A stretch of DNA of 64,000 nucleotides from Hydractinia symbiolongicarpus (taxonomy: Eukaryota > Cnidaria > Hydrozoa > Anthoathecata > Hydractiniidae), in contig NC_079884.1 in the NCBI RefSeq assembly GCF_029227915.1, positions 21,204,001-21,268,000 on the forward strand. The letters run 5' to 3'. The notes below the pieces were generated by a model that did not search any database, had not been told where the DNA came from, and saw only the letters and a list, made by a program, of their open reading frames with translations. The position numbers and the translations under genes were made by a program. Positions 1 through 25,594 of the stretch are shown here, one piece after another (the first letter of the stretch is position 1; every line of letters starts with the position of its first letter).

Positions 1-65
1 AACATTTCCTTCTTAACAAACAACGTAAAATAATCCTTCCGCATACTTTTTTATTGAAACAAATA

Positions 66-384
66 AAAACATTTCTATCGCCACTTTTCATTTTTAAACT
101 TTTAAAATGCAATCTAAAAAAATCATTTCTATCGCAGTTCTTCTTTTTTAAACTTTTAAAACGCGATCTAAAAAATCCTTTCTATCGCCGCTTTTTGTTT
201 ATAAACTTTTGAAATGCGATCTAAAAAATCTTTTCTATCGCCTCTTTTTGTTTATAAACTTTTAAAATGCGATTTAAAAAAACATTTTTATCGACCCATT
301 TTCGTATTTAAATTTTTTCAAATGCAATCTAGAAAATCTTTTCTATCACCGCTTTTCATTTATAAACTTTTAAAATGCAATCTA
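66..384. repeat. Tandem array of ~54-bp units (left array)
   Basis: About six imperfect copies of a 53-55 bp unit. Each contains a core like TTTCTATCGCC, a T-rich stretch, then AAACTTTTAAAATGCGATCT. The same unit occurs in reverse orientation at 2041-2430, so the two arrays are inverted relative to each other and enclose a broken copia fragment. Because the unit is close to a multiple of three, it creates a spurious repetitive open frame on the + strand. Origin is unknown; subterminal repeats of a larger transposon are one possibility. Confidence 0.85.
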
Positions 385-839
385 AACTTTTATATTTAAT
401 TACTGCAATTAAAATTTTCAAAAGAGTTCGATCGCGTGGGGTCATTGTTTATCAGCGAGGCAATTATTTTCTTAAAAAAACAAAAGCTATCGCAATGTTA
501 TTGTTCTATGTAACTATTCATGCGAGTTTCGCATCCGCGGTAATTAAACATTGGCCCTGTCTTCTGCAACTTAACTTTGTATTTCCGAAGTTCCAAAAAA
601 TCATTTTATAACACAATATAGCATTGGCACTGTCTTCTGCAACTTAAAAGTTCATGGCATCTGATAAACGCAGTTCATGCCATTCAATTTAGTATGTATC
701 GAGTCCATGATACCATTCATATTATTCACATAGTTAAAATTGTCATTGTATGTATCGTTCTGTAACTCAACTTTGTATTCCAAAGTTCCAAAAATATATT
801 TTTCATTTTAAACGCAACATTTAACACTTAGGCTTGCTT
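385..839. other. Gap with short repeated motifs
   Basis: No gene is seen. A motif reading ACTTTGTATTCC(G/A)AAGTTCCAAAAA occurs near 575-603 and again near 768-796, and the phrase CTGTCTTCTGCAACTTAA occurs near 557 and 631. These could be remnants of a long terminal repeat or UTR of the copia fragment that ends at 840, but I cannot pair them with a second LTR. Confidence 0.4.
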
Positions 840-1760
840 TCAAAAAGCAAACATCTTTAATACATGAAAAAGTCTAGCTGACGATGCACCATACTTTGTC
901 ATGCAATCTACTATCTGTTCAGCGCCAGGTACCCATTGTACAATAATTTCTCCGAGTTGACTCATTTCATGCAATCTGGCAATATCAATACGTAATCTCA
1001 GATCTTGGATGATCTTTGTGCTTTCAAGATGCTCCCGTAGCAATTGGTTATCAGTTTTACATGCAAAAGATGGAGCAACATTAAATATCCCCTTTACCAA
1101 TGATGCAAGAACGTATCCAGCATCTGCTGGCTAACTTAACACCATCGTCTCAGAAGATAGTGGACTCTTTGTAACACGATCAAGCTTTTTTGAGCGCCAT
1201 GTGATAGGTAAAACATATCCATTACCACACAATAAAACTATGAAAGCACTTGTGAAGAACCACTAGGTAGACTTGCATGAGTCGCATCACCATATACCAT
1301 TACTGCAAGATTCTCTGGATGACCAAGATTATTAAATGTCCATCATAGTTTTGTAGCATTCAATTTCTTAACTGCTTTGTTTGCCTCAATGAGATTACAG
1401 ACTTTCGGATTCTTTCCATAGTTACTCACATAACATGCATCAAAGGCACAATCTGGTCTGGTCTGAGAAGTAACCCATACAAGCTGACCACAAAGAGATC
1501 TTAAAAATTTCTTTTCTTCAAGAGTAAGATCATCTTTCTGTGAAGCTTGCTGTTGAGACACTTCTATTGGTCTGAAACATTGTACTAATCAAAACGACTT
1601 TTCTTCCCACCAAAATCTTTCAAAACTTATTCAACTCTACAGTACCGCCTGAATGTAATTTTACATGTGCACGATAGTTATCACCTTTTACATGAGCTTT
1701 CAGTAGCGTCAGAACTTTCGTTTTTATTATATATTCATTGTTGAATACATGATCTATTTT
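840..1760 (-). pseudogene. Ty1/copia-type pol remnant (minus strand)
   Basis: Read on the minus strand, pieces of a copia-type polyprotein appear in order. Near 1760-1630 there is a short segment with the motif LHSGGTV. At 1561-1343 there is the end of the reverse transcriptase and start of RNase H (QLVWVTSQTRPD, a copia hallmark). At 1100-840 there is the RNase H end (DNQLLREHLESTKII, then QIVDCMTKYGAS). Most of the reverse transcriptase body is missing between the first two pieces, and there are stops and frame changes, so it cannot encode an active element. The LHSGGTV segment is also present in the plus-strand copia remnant starting at 2780, showing that the two are related but inverted. 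Confidence 0.85.
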
Positions 1761-2040
1761 TGCATGTGAAAAACAATAGAGTTCGTGTCCCACACATGAA
1801 ATTTAATGATCGCATGAAATTGGCTTATTGTTTTTTATAATTACCACAGCTGCTAAGGGATTAACACAAAAAAATATTTAAAAAGTTTATTATCCTTTGT
1901 GTCTCTATTGTTTCAGCACATGAACATCTTTTATTCACACATGAATTTATTTGTGAAAGTATCTCCGATTTCGTAAACACGTAAGCGAATGTTATTGTTC
2001 TGCACATGAAAGAAATGTTATATGTTTTGTCTATACATGC

Positions 2041-2430
2041 AACGAGTTATAAAGATTTAAAATTTTAAGAATAGCGATAGAAAAGCTTTGTTAGATCGCA
2101 TTTTAAAAGTTGAGGAGCAAAAAGCGGCGATAGATATGATTTTTTAGATCGATTTTTAAAAATTTAAGATCGAAGAACGGCGATAGAAAAGCTTTGTTAG
2201 ATTGCATTTTAAAAGTTTAAGAACGAAAAGTGGCGATAGAAATGCTTTGTTGATTGCATTTTAAAAATTAAAGAACAAAGAACGGTGTTAGAAAAGCTTT
2301 TTTAGATCGCATTTTCAAAATTTAAGAACCAAAAGTGGTGATAAATATGTTTTTTTAGATCGCATTTTAAAAGTTTAAAAACGACAAACAGCGATAGAAA
2401 TGCTTCGTTAGATCGCAATTTAAAAACTTA
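2041..2430. repeat. Tandem array of ~54-60 bp units (right array, inverted)
   Basis: About seven imperfect copies of the reverse complement of the unit seen at 66-384, recognisable by GATAGAAA, GCTTTGTTAGATCGCATTTT and AAAAGTTTAAGAAC. Its orientation is opposite to the left array. The stretch 1761-2040 before it and 2431-2779 after it are AT-rich with no gene; 2640-2750 repeats the short motif TTAACACA. Confidence 0.85.
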
Positions 2431-2779
2431 AAAACAAAGTTTTTACTAAAAAAACTTTTTTTATAAATATTCTCTATAAATAAAGCTTTTAAGCGCGATA
2501 AGAAAAAATACTTGCAAAAAACTTTTTTATTTTTTATGGTTATAAATATCTAAACTTTTGAGCACAGTAAAAAGAGTGTTAATATTATTCCCGAATATTA
2601 TAGTTGATAATTTTGTGATTGTTAACACATTTAAACAATAACATGCATGTCTTAAATTCAAACAAATTTTTTTCGTATATATTATTGTTAACACACGGAC
2701 CTATAGATAACAATAGAAACATGCAAAATACGTGTGTTAACAATAGGCATAAAGTTTTTTATGTAAACATGACATAGTT

Positions 2780-4677
2780 ATGCAACATCGTGTAATGCGT
2801 GTACATGTAACATTACATTCAGGCGGTACTGTATTATCACACTTACAATTAAAAGAAGAAATGTTAGAAGCACATATAGAAGTGGAAATTGACAATGAAG
2901 AAAAACAGGAAACTGGAAAGAAAATATTGGAAGATGAGGGATTTAGTAGTGAAGCATCACTTACTAACAGTGATGTTAATAATGATACAGGTATGGATAC
3001 TTCATTTAAGAGTAACAATTTATTGAAGACAAATGTGAAAGCAAAGAATATTATGCCAAACGTTAAAGATAAAGTGAAATACAAAACGGAAGTTGGTTGG
3101 AAAACAGGAACTGTGCACTCAAGAGCTGGGAAAGCAAGTGGAAAGTATAGGTATTGGCTGAATATTGTTAATGAAGTTTGGAATGTTAAGAATTTAGACT
3201 GGACAAAGGTTGAAGAGTGGGATTTTGCTGAAAAGGTATCACAAGAGGCTTTGATATGCTTGAATAAAGCCAATGAAAATGAGATTAAGTCTGCCAAGGA
3301 GAAGGAATTGAACAACTGGATCGAAAATAAAGTTTTTGATGAAGTGGAAGATAAAAAGCAAAGTTGCATTAGCACCAGATGGATTCTGACAGAGAAGAAT
3401 GTTGATGGACAAAGAATTGTGAAAGCTAGATTAGTGGCACAAGGTTTTGAAGAGTTTGAAAAACCAATTCAGACAGACTCTCCCACTTGCACAAAGGAAT
3501 CGTTACGTTTAATGTTGTCAATTTTAGCTTGTAAGGAATGGGACTATAACTCTATTGACATTAAAGCTGCCTTTTTGCAAGGAAAACCCATTGAAAGAGA
3601 TATATACCTTAAACCACCTAAAGAGTTCCAGAAAGATGAATATATCTGGAAATTGAATAACACAGTCTATGGCCTTGCGGATGCATCTAGAACATGGTAT
3701 TTCAGAGCAAAGGAGGAACTGTTAAAGCTTGGAGTTGCAGTAAGTAAATTTGATGCAGGATTGTTCTACTATCAAAAAGATGGTACCAAACGTTTTTTAA
3801 ACAATGTGATATTGCCATTACATCAGACCTTTAAAATTGATACAGTGCACAACATAGTATTTCAATATTTGGGATTAGATTTTATGAAAAGAAAAGATAG
3901 CATTATTGTATCACAAGATTCATATTTGCAGAGGATTACAGTACTCCCCATTGATAAACACAAAGATAAAGATGAATTGTTGAATACGAAACAAAAACAT
4001 GATTTGAGAGTATTGATTGGACAATTAAATTGGTTGGCTACACAGGCACGTCCAGACGGTTTTTTTTTGATTGCTGTGAACTAATGGGTAACATCAAAGA
4101 TGCCACTGTTTCAAATATGCGAAGAGCCAACAAAGTGTTACAAGAGCTAAGTGTAAACCTGTGGAATTGAAATTCAAGGCAGTTGGAAACATAGAGGAAG
4201 CTAAACTTTTAGTATTTCATGATGCATCATTTGCTAATCTAAAGGGAGAAGGGTCTTAAGGTGGATTCAAAATTTTCTAAGCGAATCAACTAATTCAATC
4301 ACTATCCCTCATTTCGTGACAGTCAAGAAAATTGAAGAGCAGTGAATAGTACCCTTTCTGCAGAGACCATGCAATTGATCGATGCTGCTGGCAAAGGATA
4401 TTGGATTCGATGTTTATTCGAAGAAATTTTTAATATTGCACCATGAATTCAATGTTTAACAGATAGTAAAACACTTTACGATGCTGTACATTCCACAAAA
4501 CAATTTTTGGATAATCACTTAAGAGTAGATTTGGCTAATGATTCGAAATAAAGAAGTGAATGAAATAACATAGGTTTCAAAAGAACAGCAAATCGCTGAT
4601 TGTCTTACCAAACGAGGAGCTGATTTCAAGAATCTTCTTTTTACGTTGGCAACTTGTGTACTCAAACAAGAAAAATA
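2780..4677 (+). pseudogene. Ty1/copia-type pol remnant (plus strand)
   Basis: An open frame of about 434 codons runs to 4084. It holds the integrase C-terminal/linker region (WKTGTVHSRAGKASGKY) and then a copia reverse transcriptase (RVT_2 type): WILTEKNVDGQRIVKARLVA, DSPTCTKESLRLML, DIKAAFLQG, YGLADASRTWY and FDAGLFYYQKDG. The catalytic H/YVDD box expected shortly after that last motif is absent: the frame jumps from QKDGTKR to FLNNVIL, which looks like a short in-frame deletion. After the stop at 4084 the RNase H part continues in shifted, broken frames (TDSKTLYDAVHSTK near 4460, then QQIADCLTKRGADF near 4590, ending about 4677). A purine-rich stretch at 4679-4706 could be the old polypurine tract. 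Not expected to be active. Confidence 0.9.
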
Positions 4678-5157
4678 AAAATAGAGGAGATCTGAGGAGA
4701 GATGTGTACATAGTTTAAACATTTTTGTTATTTTGCAAATACTAACCATTTTGGAGTTGATTTCGTTAAACTGGCCACAATATGGATTGATTAAAGTTGC
4801 TGTTTTGTTTATGTGTCAAATGACTTATGTTGTTGTTAACTCGGATATAGCTGCATATGGTGTTGGGTTATACAAGAAAGATTGCATATGAGTATTGGAT
4901 GAAAGTATTATTGAGCAAGGAAGAATATTAGAAAGCAAGAGAAGCTGTTGGGTTCCACCAAAAAGATTATAGACTATCAATTAAGACCATAGATACAGCG
5001 CATAAGTTACCAAACTTTATCTTTTTCTCTGTACTCAGCAAGCGGTCGAACAAAAACATCTCTCTCTAATAAATTTCCTTGTAAAGAGACTGATGTAATA
5101 TCTAATGATTCTAACTTCAAAGATATAAATACTACATTCTACAACCTCCTTAAAGCC
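4678..5157. other. Non-coding spacer between copia remnants
   Basis: No gene is seen. It begins with the purine-rich stretch that follows a copia RNase H end, so part of it may be a decayed 3' LTR. No second LTR copy could be matched by eye. Confidence 0.4.
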
Positions 5158-5862
5158 TCACGCTACTAACCTAGCTTTCAACAATGTAACTCCATTTCTC
5201 TCCTTTTCTGTAATTACCCACTTGCATGACACCGTTGCTTGACCAACATCATCAACCAATTGAAACACATTATGATCACACAGATAAGAGTACTTCTCCC
5301 TAGCATCAATCATAACTTGTTTACACTCATCCGTTTCTAAAAGAAGCAACACAGTTTCCTCTGAAGCCAATTTTTCCCACCAAGACACCTGATTCTAATT
5401 TATACTACTTGGTTCATTCTTACCGGCCCTCAAAACATTAACCCAATCTCTAGAACCACCTGTTCTTTTTGGTTGCCCTGATAAAACTCTTGCCTGACCA
5501 CCACGACCATCTTTCAGCATATAACGAATGTTAGTTTCTGGCTTAGGTTTACCGTGATTGGAGTATTTACTTTGAGACACTTCGCTCTTCCTCGCAAATC
5601 TAGTAGTTTTATCACTTTCTTTTCTAACTATGCCATCTAGCTTCTCAGCATCACCTTCATCAAGTACAGAGCTGTGAAAAGGTTTGTTAACATCGTGTTC
5701 GTGCAATGAGTGTGGTGCACATGAACCATGATAAAATCCTACCTTTAACTCAATTGGCAAGACTCTGCTAGTCAACAAAGGAAGTAACTTCTGAACTTTT
5801 TCCAAGCAGAACCTATCCTGCAAGTAACACTTTTTCAGAATCACGATATTAAACATTAACAC
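5158..5862 (-). pseudogene. Ty1/copia-type pol fragment, integrase end to RT start
   Basis: Two minus-strand frames, 5862-5395 and 5388-5158, are separated by a stop and frame change. The first ends in a segment (GGQARVLSGQPKRTGGSRDW) that aligns in position with the integrase-tail segment of the plus-strand remnant. The second contains the start of a copia reverse transcriptase (CKWVITEKERNGVTLLKARL) and stops abruptly at the LVA of the first conserved block. It is truncated at both ends. It differs clearly in sequence from the plus-strand copy, so it is a different copia lineage rather than part of the same insertion. Confidence 0.8.
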
Positions 5863-7678
5863 TCATTTCAGTGTGCATTAAAATTTTATTCAAGTTGCTA
5901 TTGTTTAGCATCTCTTTAAGAACCATGCGCAATGTGCATTTCACTGGATTTGTACAAAAAATATATTACGTAATTTTTTAGTGGGTCATTTGCTTACATG
6001 TAAAAAAGTGGTTTTTGGACAAAGCACAAATATTCCAATGCTGTCAAGCTGTTTTCTCTCTCAGAGAAAGAGCAAGTTTTCATAAAAATTTTCAATTATT
6101 TCTGATATTTAAGAAACTCTATATAGCTGTTTTAATGCTTGAAGATTTTTTAAAATTTAGCATGATAAAGCTCTGATTCAAGATTGAGTCTCAAATGCTA
6201 AAAAGTAGAAGAGTTAACAGTCCCTTTTTTTTAAATGATGTAATTTCATCAATAGATCCAAAGGTTATTAAAATGTTTGTGAAGCCATTTTCCAGTGTTT
6301 TTTTGTTGTTGTTGACACACAAGGCACATCAGCCATTTTGAAATGAAGAATTGTTTTACCTGCTAATCAATGACATAATGTTTTAACTTTTAAAACATTG
6401 ATTTTTTTTTGACCAATGAAATTTGCTGAATCTAATGCGTCAGAATTTAAAAAGACAACATGAATAGGTTTGTAACTTATCACATCACAAATGATTTCAG
6501 TTGAAGCAAAAGAGTTCTATCTTCTTTATTTCTACCTCTCATGGTTAAGGTTACTGTAAAGGAAAAAAATCACTCTATGAGTAGTCTCAGAAAAACCCTT
6601 ATAATTTATCAATACTTTTACATTTTTTTTTTTTTTTTTTTTTTTTTTTGTTTCTGAATGGTTGATGAAATACTTTTTTGATGGTGTTATTTTCGTGAGA
6701 TGTTAATTTTCCAAAAAGAAAATATAATGAAATAAATACACACCATTTTTTTCACCGTACGTTTTAAAATGGCTTGTTTTTCTGAACGTGTGGTCGCAGA
6801 CTTCTCGTTTTTGCACCAATATATTCAGCATAAATTAAATTTAAAAAGGTTCCTGTATTTTTTTTTCTAACAACGTCGTTATGAAATTATTTGTAATTAT
6901 CATTAAAAAAAAATGCATATTTTTTTCTTTCTGTCGTCATAATTCGCTAATCAGTAATTTATACAATAAAATCCGGGCGCCTTTTGTGCATAATTTATTC
7001 AGCTTTCCATTACCGAAAATTTCAATGAGCCAATAAGAAGCTTTCGGAAAAAAAGACCACAAACGTAAAGGCATGTATGCGAAAATTTACTAACAAGATA
7101 TTTGTTTTTAAAGATTTTCGTAGGTGTTATGAAAATGTGTGAACTGAGTATGCAGAAAGATGATGGAAGTGTGAACTTTTTCTTTATGCTGAATATGCGT
7201 GAAAGCGTTCAGAATTATTAACAGACAGAAGTCAGGGTTACAAGAGAAAGCTCATATGCATACTCCTTAACTTTGATTTTTTTTAACAATTTTTTATACA
7301 ACAACATTTATATATATATATTGATGGTGAAAGTAAACTATCTAAAAAATATTATGCATATTTTCATACCGTAGTTCCATATCATGCATAATGTTTAAAA
7401 AAATATGCTCAACTCATTTAGCACATATTTTGTCGAAGGTGTGAAGGATATAACACCTCTGAAAAGGATTTTTTGGAAAAAAGGGATGTTCCAAATATTT
7501 ACATGGAATATAAAATATGTCATTCGAAAGAGAATTATTTTTTCTATATGTCAAAATTTGTTTCCTTTACAGTAGGTGTATAAAAATGTGGCAGAACATT
7601 AACATAATTTTTTCTTTTTCTAGCATCTAATTATCGTTATTACAAAACACGAAGACTATTATAATAAAAATACAAAGC
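5863..7678. other. Intergenic region upstream of ABCF1
   Basis: AT-rich, with no coding signal. A long poly-T tract lies near 6629-6650 and a short TA repeat near 7310-7320. The ABCF1 promoter should lie here or further upstream. A pyrimidine-rich tract ending in AG at 7623 (TTTTTTCTTTTTCTAG) is a good 3' splice acceptor 55 nt before the ABCF1 start codon. Confidence 0.5.
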
Positions 7679-23475
<15,797 letters not shown>

Positions 23476-23476
<1 letters not shown>

Positions 23477-23481
23477 ATAAA
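23476..23481 (+). promoter_or_regulatory. Poly(A) signal AATAAA overlapping the ABCF1 stop codon
   Basis: The hexamer AATAAA begins at the last base of the TAA stop codon (23474-23476). A T/G-rich stretch (TGTCTTCATTGTTTAATTTG) follows at about 23501. If used, the 3' UTR would be only about 20-25 nt long. No other strong signal is seen in the next few hundred bases, but a distal one cannot be excluded. Confidence 0.55.
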
Positions 23482-23793
23482 TTGTATTTAGCTAAAAAAT
23501 GTCTTCATTGTTTAATTTGATAAAATGGCGATAAAGAGAAGTAGTGCGCTTAATGTTTTTTTTTGATGGGAGGGGGGGAAATAAGTTTCCTATGAAAAGA
23601 ATTGTGGACGAAATATAAAGCTAAAGCATCTTTTCATGACACTGAAATCAGAGAAAGATGATATTTATTGAGCTACAACAAAATGGATATTACAAGATAT
23701 TACCTCCTAGCGAGAATTTATGAAGGCGAGGTATATCCTGGAAGTTAATCTCCTCGTTTTTCTGCAACATGTGCTAGCAACGTAACGTTTTTC

Positions 23794-24048
23794 GATAGTG
23801 TATCGGTAGCGCATTCGGCTTGTAATGGTAAGTTTGCATGTTCGGATCCTCACTCCGGTGCACTCTTAATATAGTGTTGTCAGCCCAATATGGTGCCATC
23901 TACTGTCCGCCAGTCGGCTTGTGTGGCAGGCAAGCAAGTTAGAGCAATGCTATAGATATCTCGGCCGGTAAAATAACATAGTTTTAGTCAGAGGAGAGGA
24001 AGAGTTTCGATGAAATCCCAAAGGACGTTACAACTTCCCGTTACCTAA
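23794..24048 (+). mobile_element. tRNA-derived SINE, copy 1
   Basis: About 255 bp, similar over its whole length to 58311-58572. The 5' part looks like a tRNA: an A-box-like GTATCGGTAGCGCATTCGG, an anticodon-loop-like CTTGTAA, and a B-box-like TGTTCGGATCC at about 23839-23850. The body shares TAGTGTTGTCAGC, GGCAAGCAAGTTAGAGCAAT and AAGGACGTTA with the other copy. The CTTGTAA loop suggests a tRNA-Thr(TGT) ancestor, which is an inference. The B box differs slightly from consensus, so this is an older copy. Confidence 0.8.
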
Positions 24049-25138
24049 TGCTATAGTAACTATAGTGCATATATACAATCTATCCGACATGTCAGTTTAA
24101 AGTTGCGCTGGCCGGAAGATTAACTTGCAATTGACCCTAGTTATAAATCTAATCAAACCCAAGAAACCATGTTAAGCATCGACAATGGCAAAACTATTAT
24201 TATTATATTATTATTATTGAAAACACACTGAGCTGGGTTTGAAAAATTAATAAAAAGCACGGTAAAAGATTTCGGATTATCGTATGAGATAAAGTACAAG
24301 TCAAAATGTAAACAAGAAAAACTTATAACATTCGCGCTCAAGAAACATACGTAGAAATGAAATGTTTTTATCGGTAAGAACAACTTGTGATGAATGCTTC
24401 CATAGCAAGGAGTCCATAACATAATCTGTTCTTAATATTGTCGTAATTTCTATAAAAGCGGCGAGGAATCATATTTAAAAAAAAATTATTGCGGGTAGCT
24501 AAATTGAGGAAAAATTCGCGAAATTTATTGCCTGCAAATATATTTTTTCGACCATGCGAGGAAAAATTACTACTAGCAAAAGGTAATATGATCTATAACC
24601 AATGCTCGAGCTCCATCCCAGCATATGCAATGCGTCGGAGTAACAAATAGTTCTTCGAAGGAGGTTGACCAATCCTCTAACTTCCAAGGATCCATGTATC
24701 TTCTCTGGCATCCGGGACGGCGATACAGACTTGGGTGAAAAACCGACATCATGAATGTTATCCAACATTGCTGAATGTTATCCAACATTGTTGGTCAACT
24801 AAAAGCCAAACTGCGGTATGTCTCGGCAAGCCAAACGTATTGCTCAGCTTGACCATTCTGCTGTGAAACTGCCACTGTGTGTGGAGAAAATCGATAATGT
24901 CATAATTTGAAAGAGAGGCTCACTCATAATTTCGTAAACAGTAGCGACGGGACAGTAGGAATACGGACATTTATATTGGTGGAGAAACTGGAATTTCTAT
25001 CTAAGATGTGATTATTAGTCCAGCGTGCATGGTTTTTTTTCATCCAACTTCTTTCTCTGTGTTCACTTACTCGTTTTTTTTTCTCGCCAGATCAAGACAA
25101 GAAGAACAATTAGTTTATCTAGCTAGCATTTCATGCAT
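24049..25138. other. Intergenic, no gene seen
   Basis: AT-rich, with a short ATT repeat near 24194-24220. A 21-bp phrase TGAATGTTATCCAACATTG is duplicated in tandem at about 24753-24792. No homology to a known protein was recognised on either strand. Confidence 0.4.
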
Positions 25139-25500
25139 AAAAGCAGCTAGCTGGCTATTATAGCTAGAGCTCTAGCTATAATAGCTAGCTAGCTCTAGAG
25201 CTAGCTAGCTAGCTAGCTAGCTATAGATTTTGTGTGATTTAAATAATGACTTGATTTTTCAGGCTAATGCGTGCTAGCTAGCTAGCTATAAATTTTATGG
25301 AATTGAAATAATGTCTTGATTTTTCAGGCTAATGTGTGCTAGCGAAGCACAGCTAGATTTTATGGAATTTAAATAATGACTTAATTTTTCAGGCTATAGC
25401 TAATGCGTAGCCTAATAATTAGGCCACATTTTGTAAACTAACTAGCTAGCTAGGCAATTCATAACCTAAAACTTTGAGCAACTTTAACTAGCTAGAAACA
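25139..25500. repeat. AGCT-rich repeats and a ~66-bp tandem triplication
   Basis: Long runs of the self-complementary tetramer AGCT (25139-25230) are followed by about three copies of a ~66-bp unit. The unit contains GCTAGCTATA, GATTTTATGGAATTTAAATA and TGATTTTTCAGGCTAATG, spanning about 25207-25410. The AGCT runs could fold into hairpins. Confidence 0.8.
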
Positions 25501-25540
25501 ACAATGTCAATCAGTGTAATTATTTTAGTGGCTGCATGGT

Positions 25541-25541
25541 A

Positions 25542-25594
<53 letters not shown>

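Noticed and set aside
214-399. Repetitive 61-codon + strand open frame
   Set aside because: Produced by the 54-bp repeat, whose length is a multiple of three; no gene context.
2737-3375. 212-codon minus-strand open frame
   Set aside because: Antisense shadow of the plus-strand copia pol remnant, which has clear RT motifs.
24499-24788. Two overlapping minus-strand frames of 71 and 89 codons
   Set aside because: They cover a short tandem duplication and show no family resemblance.
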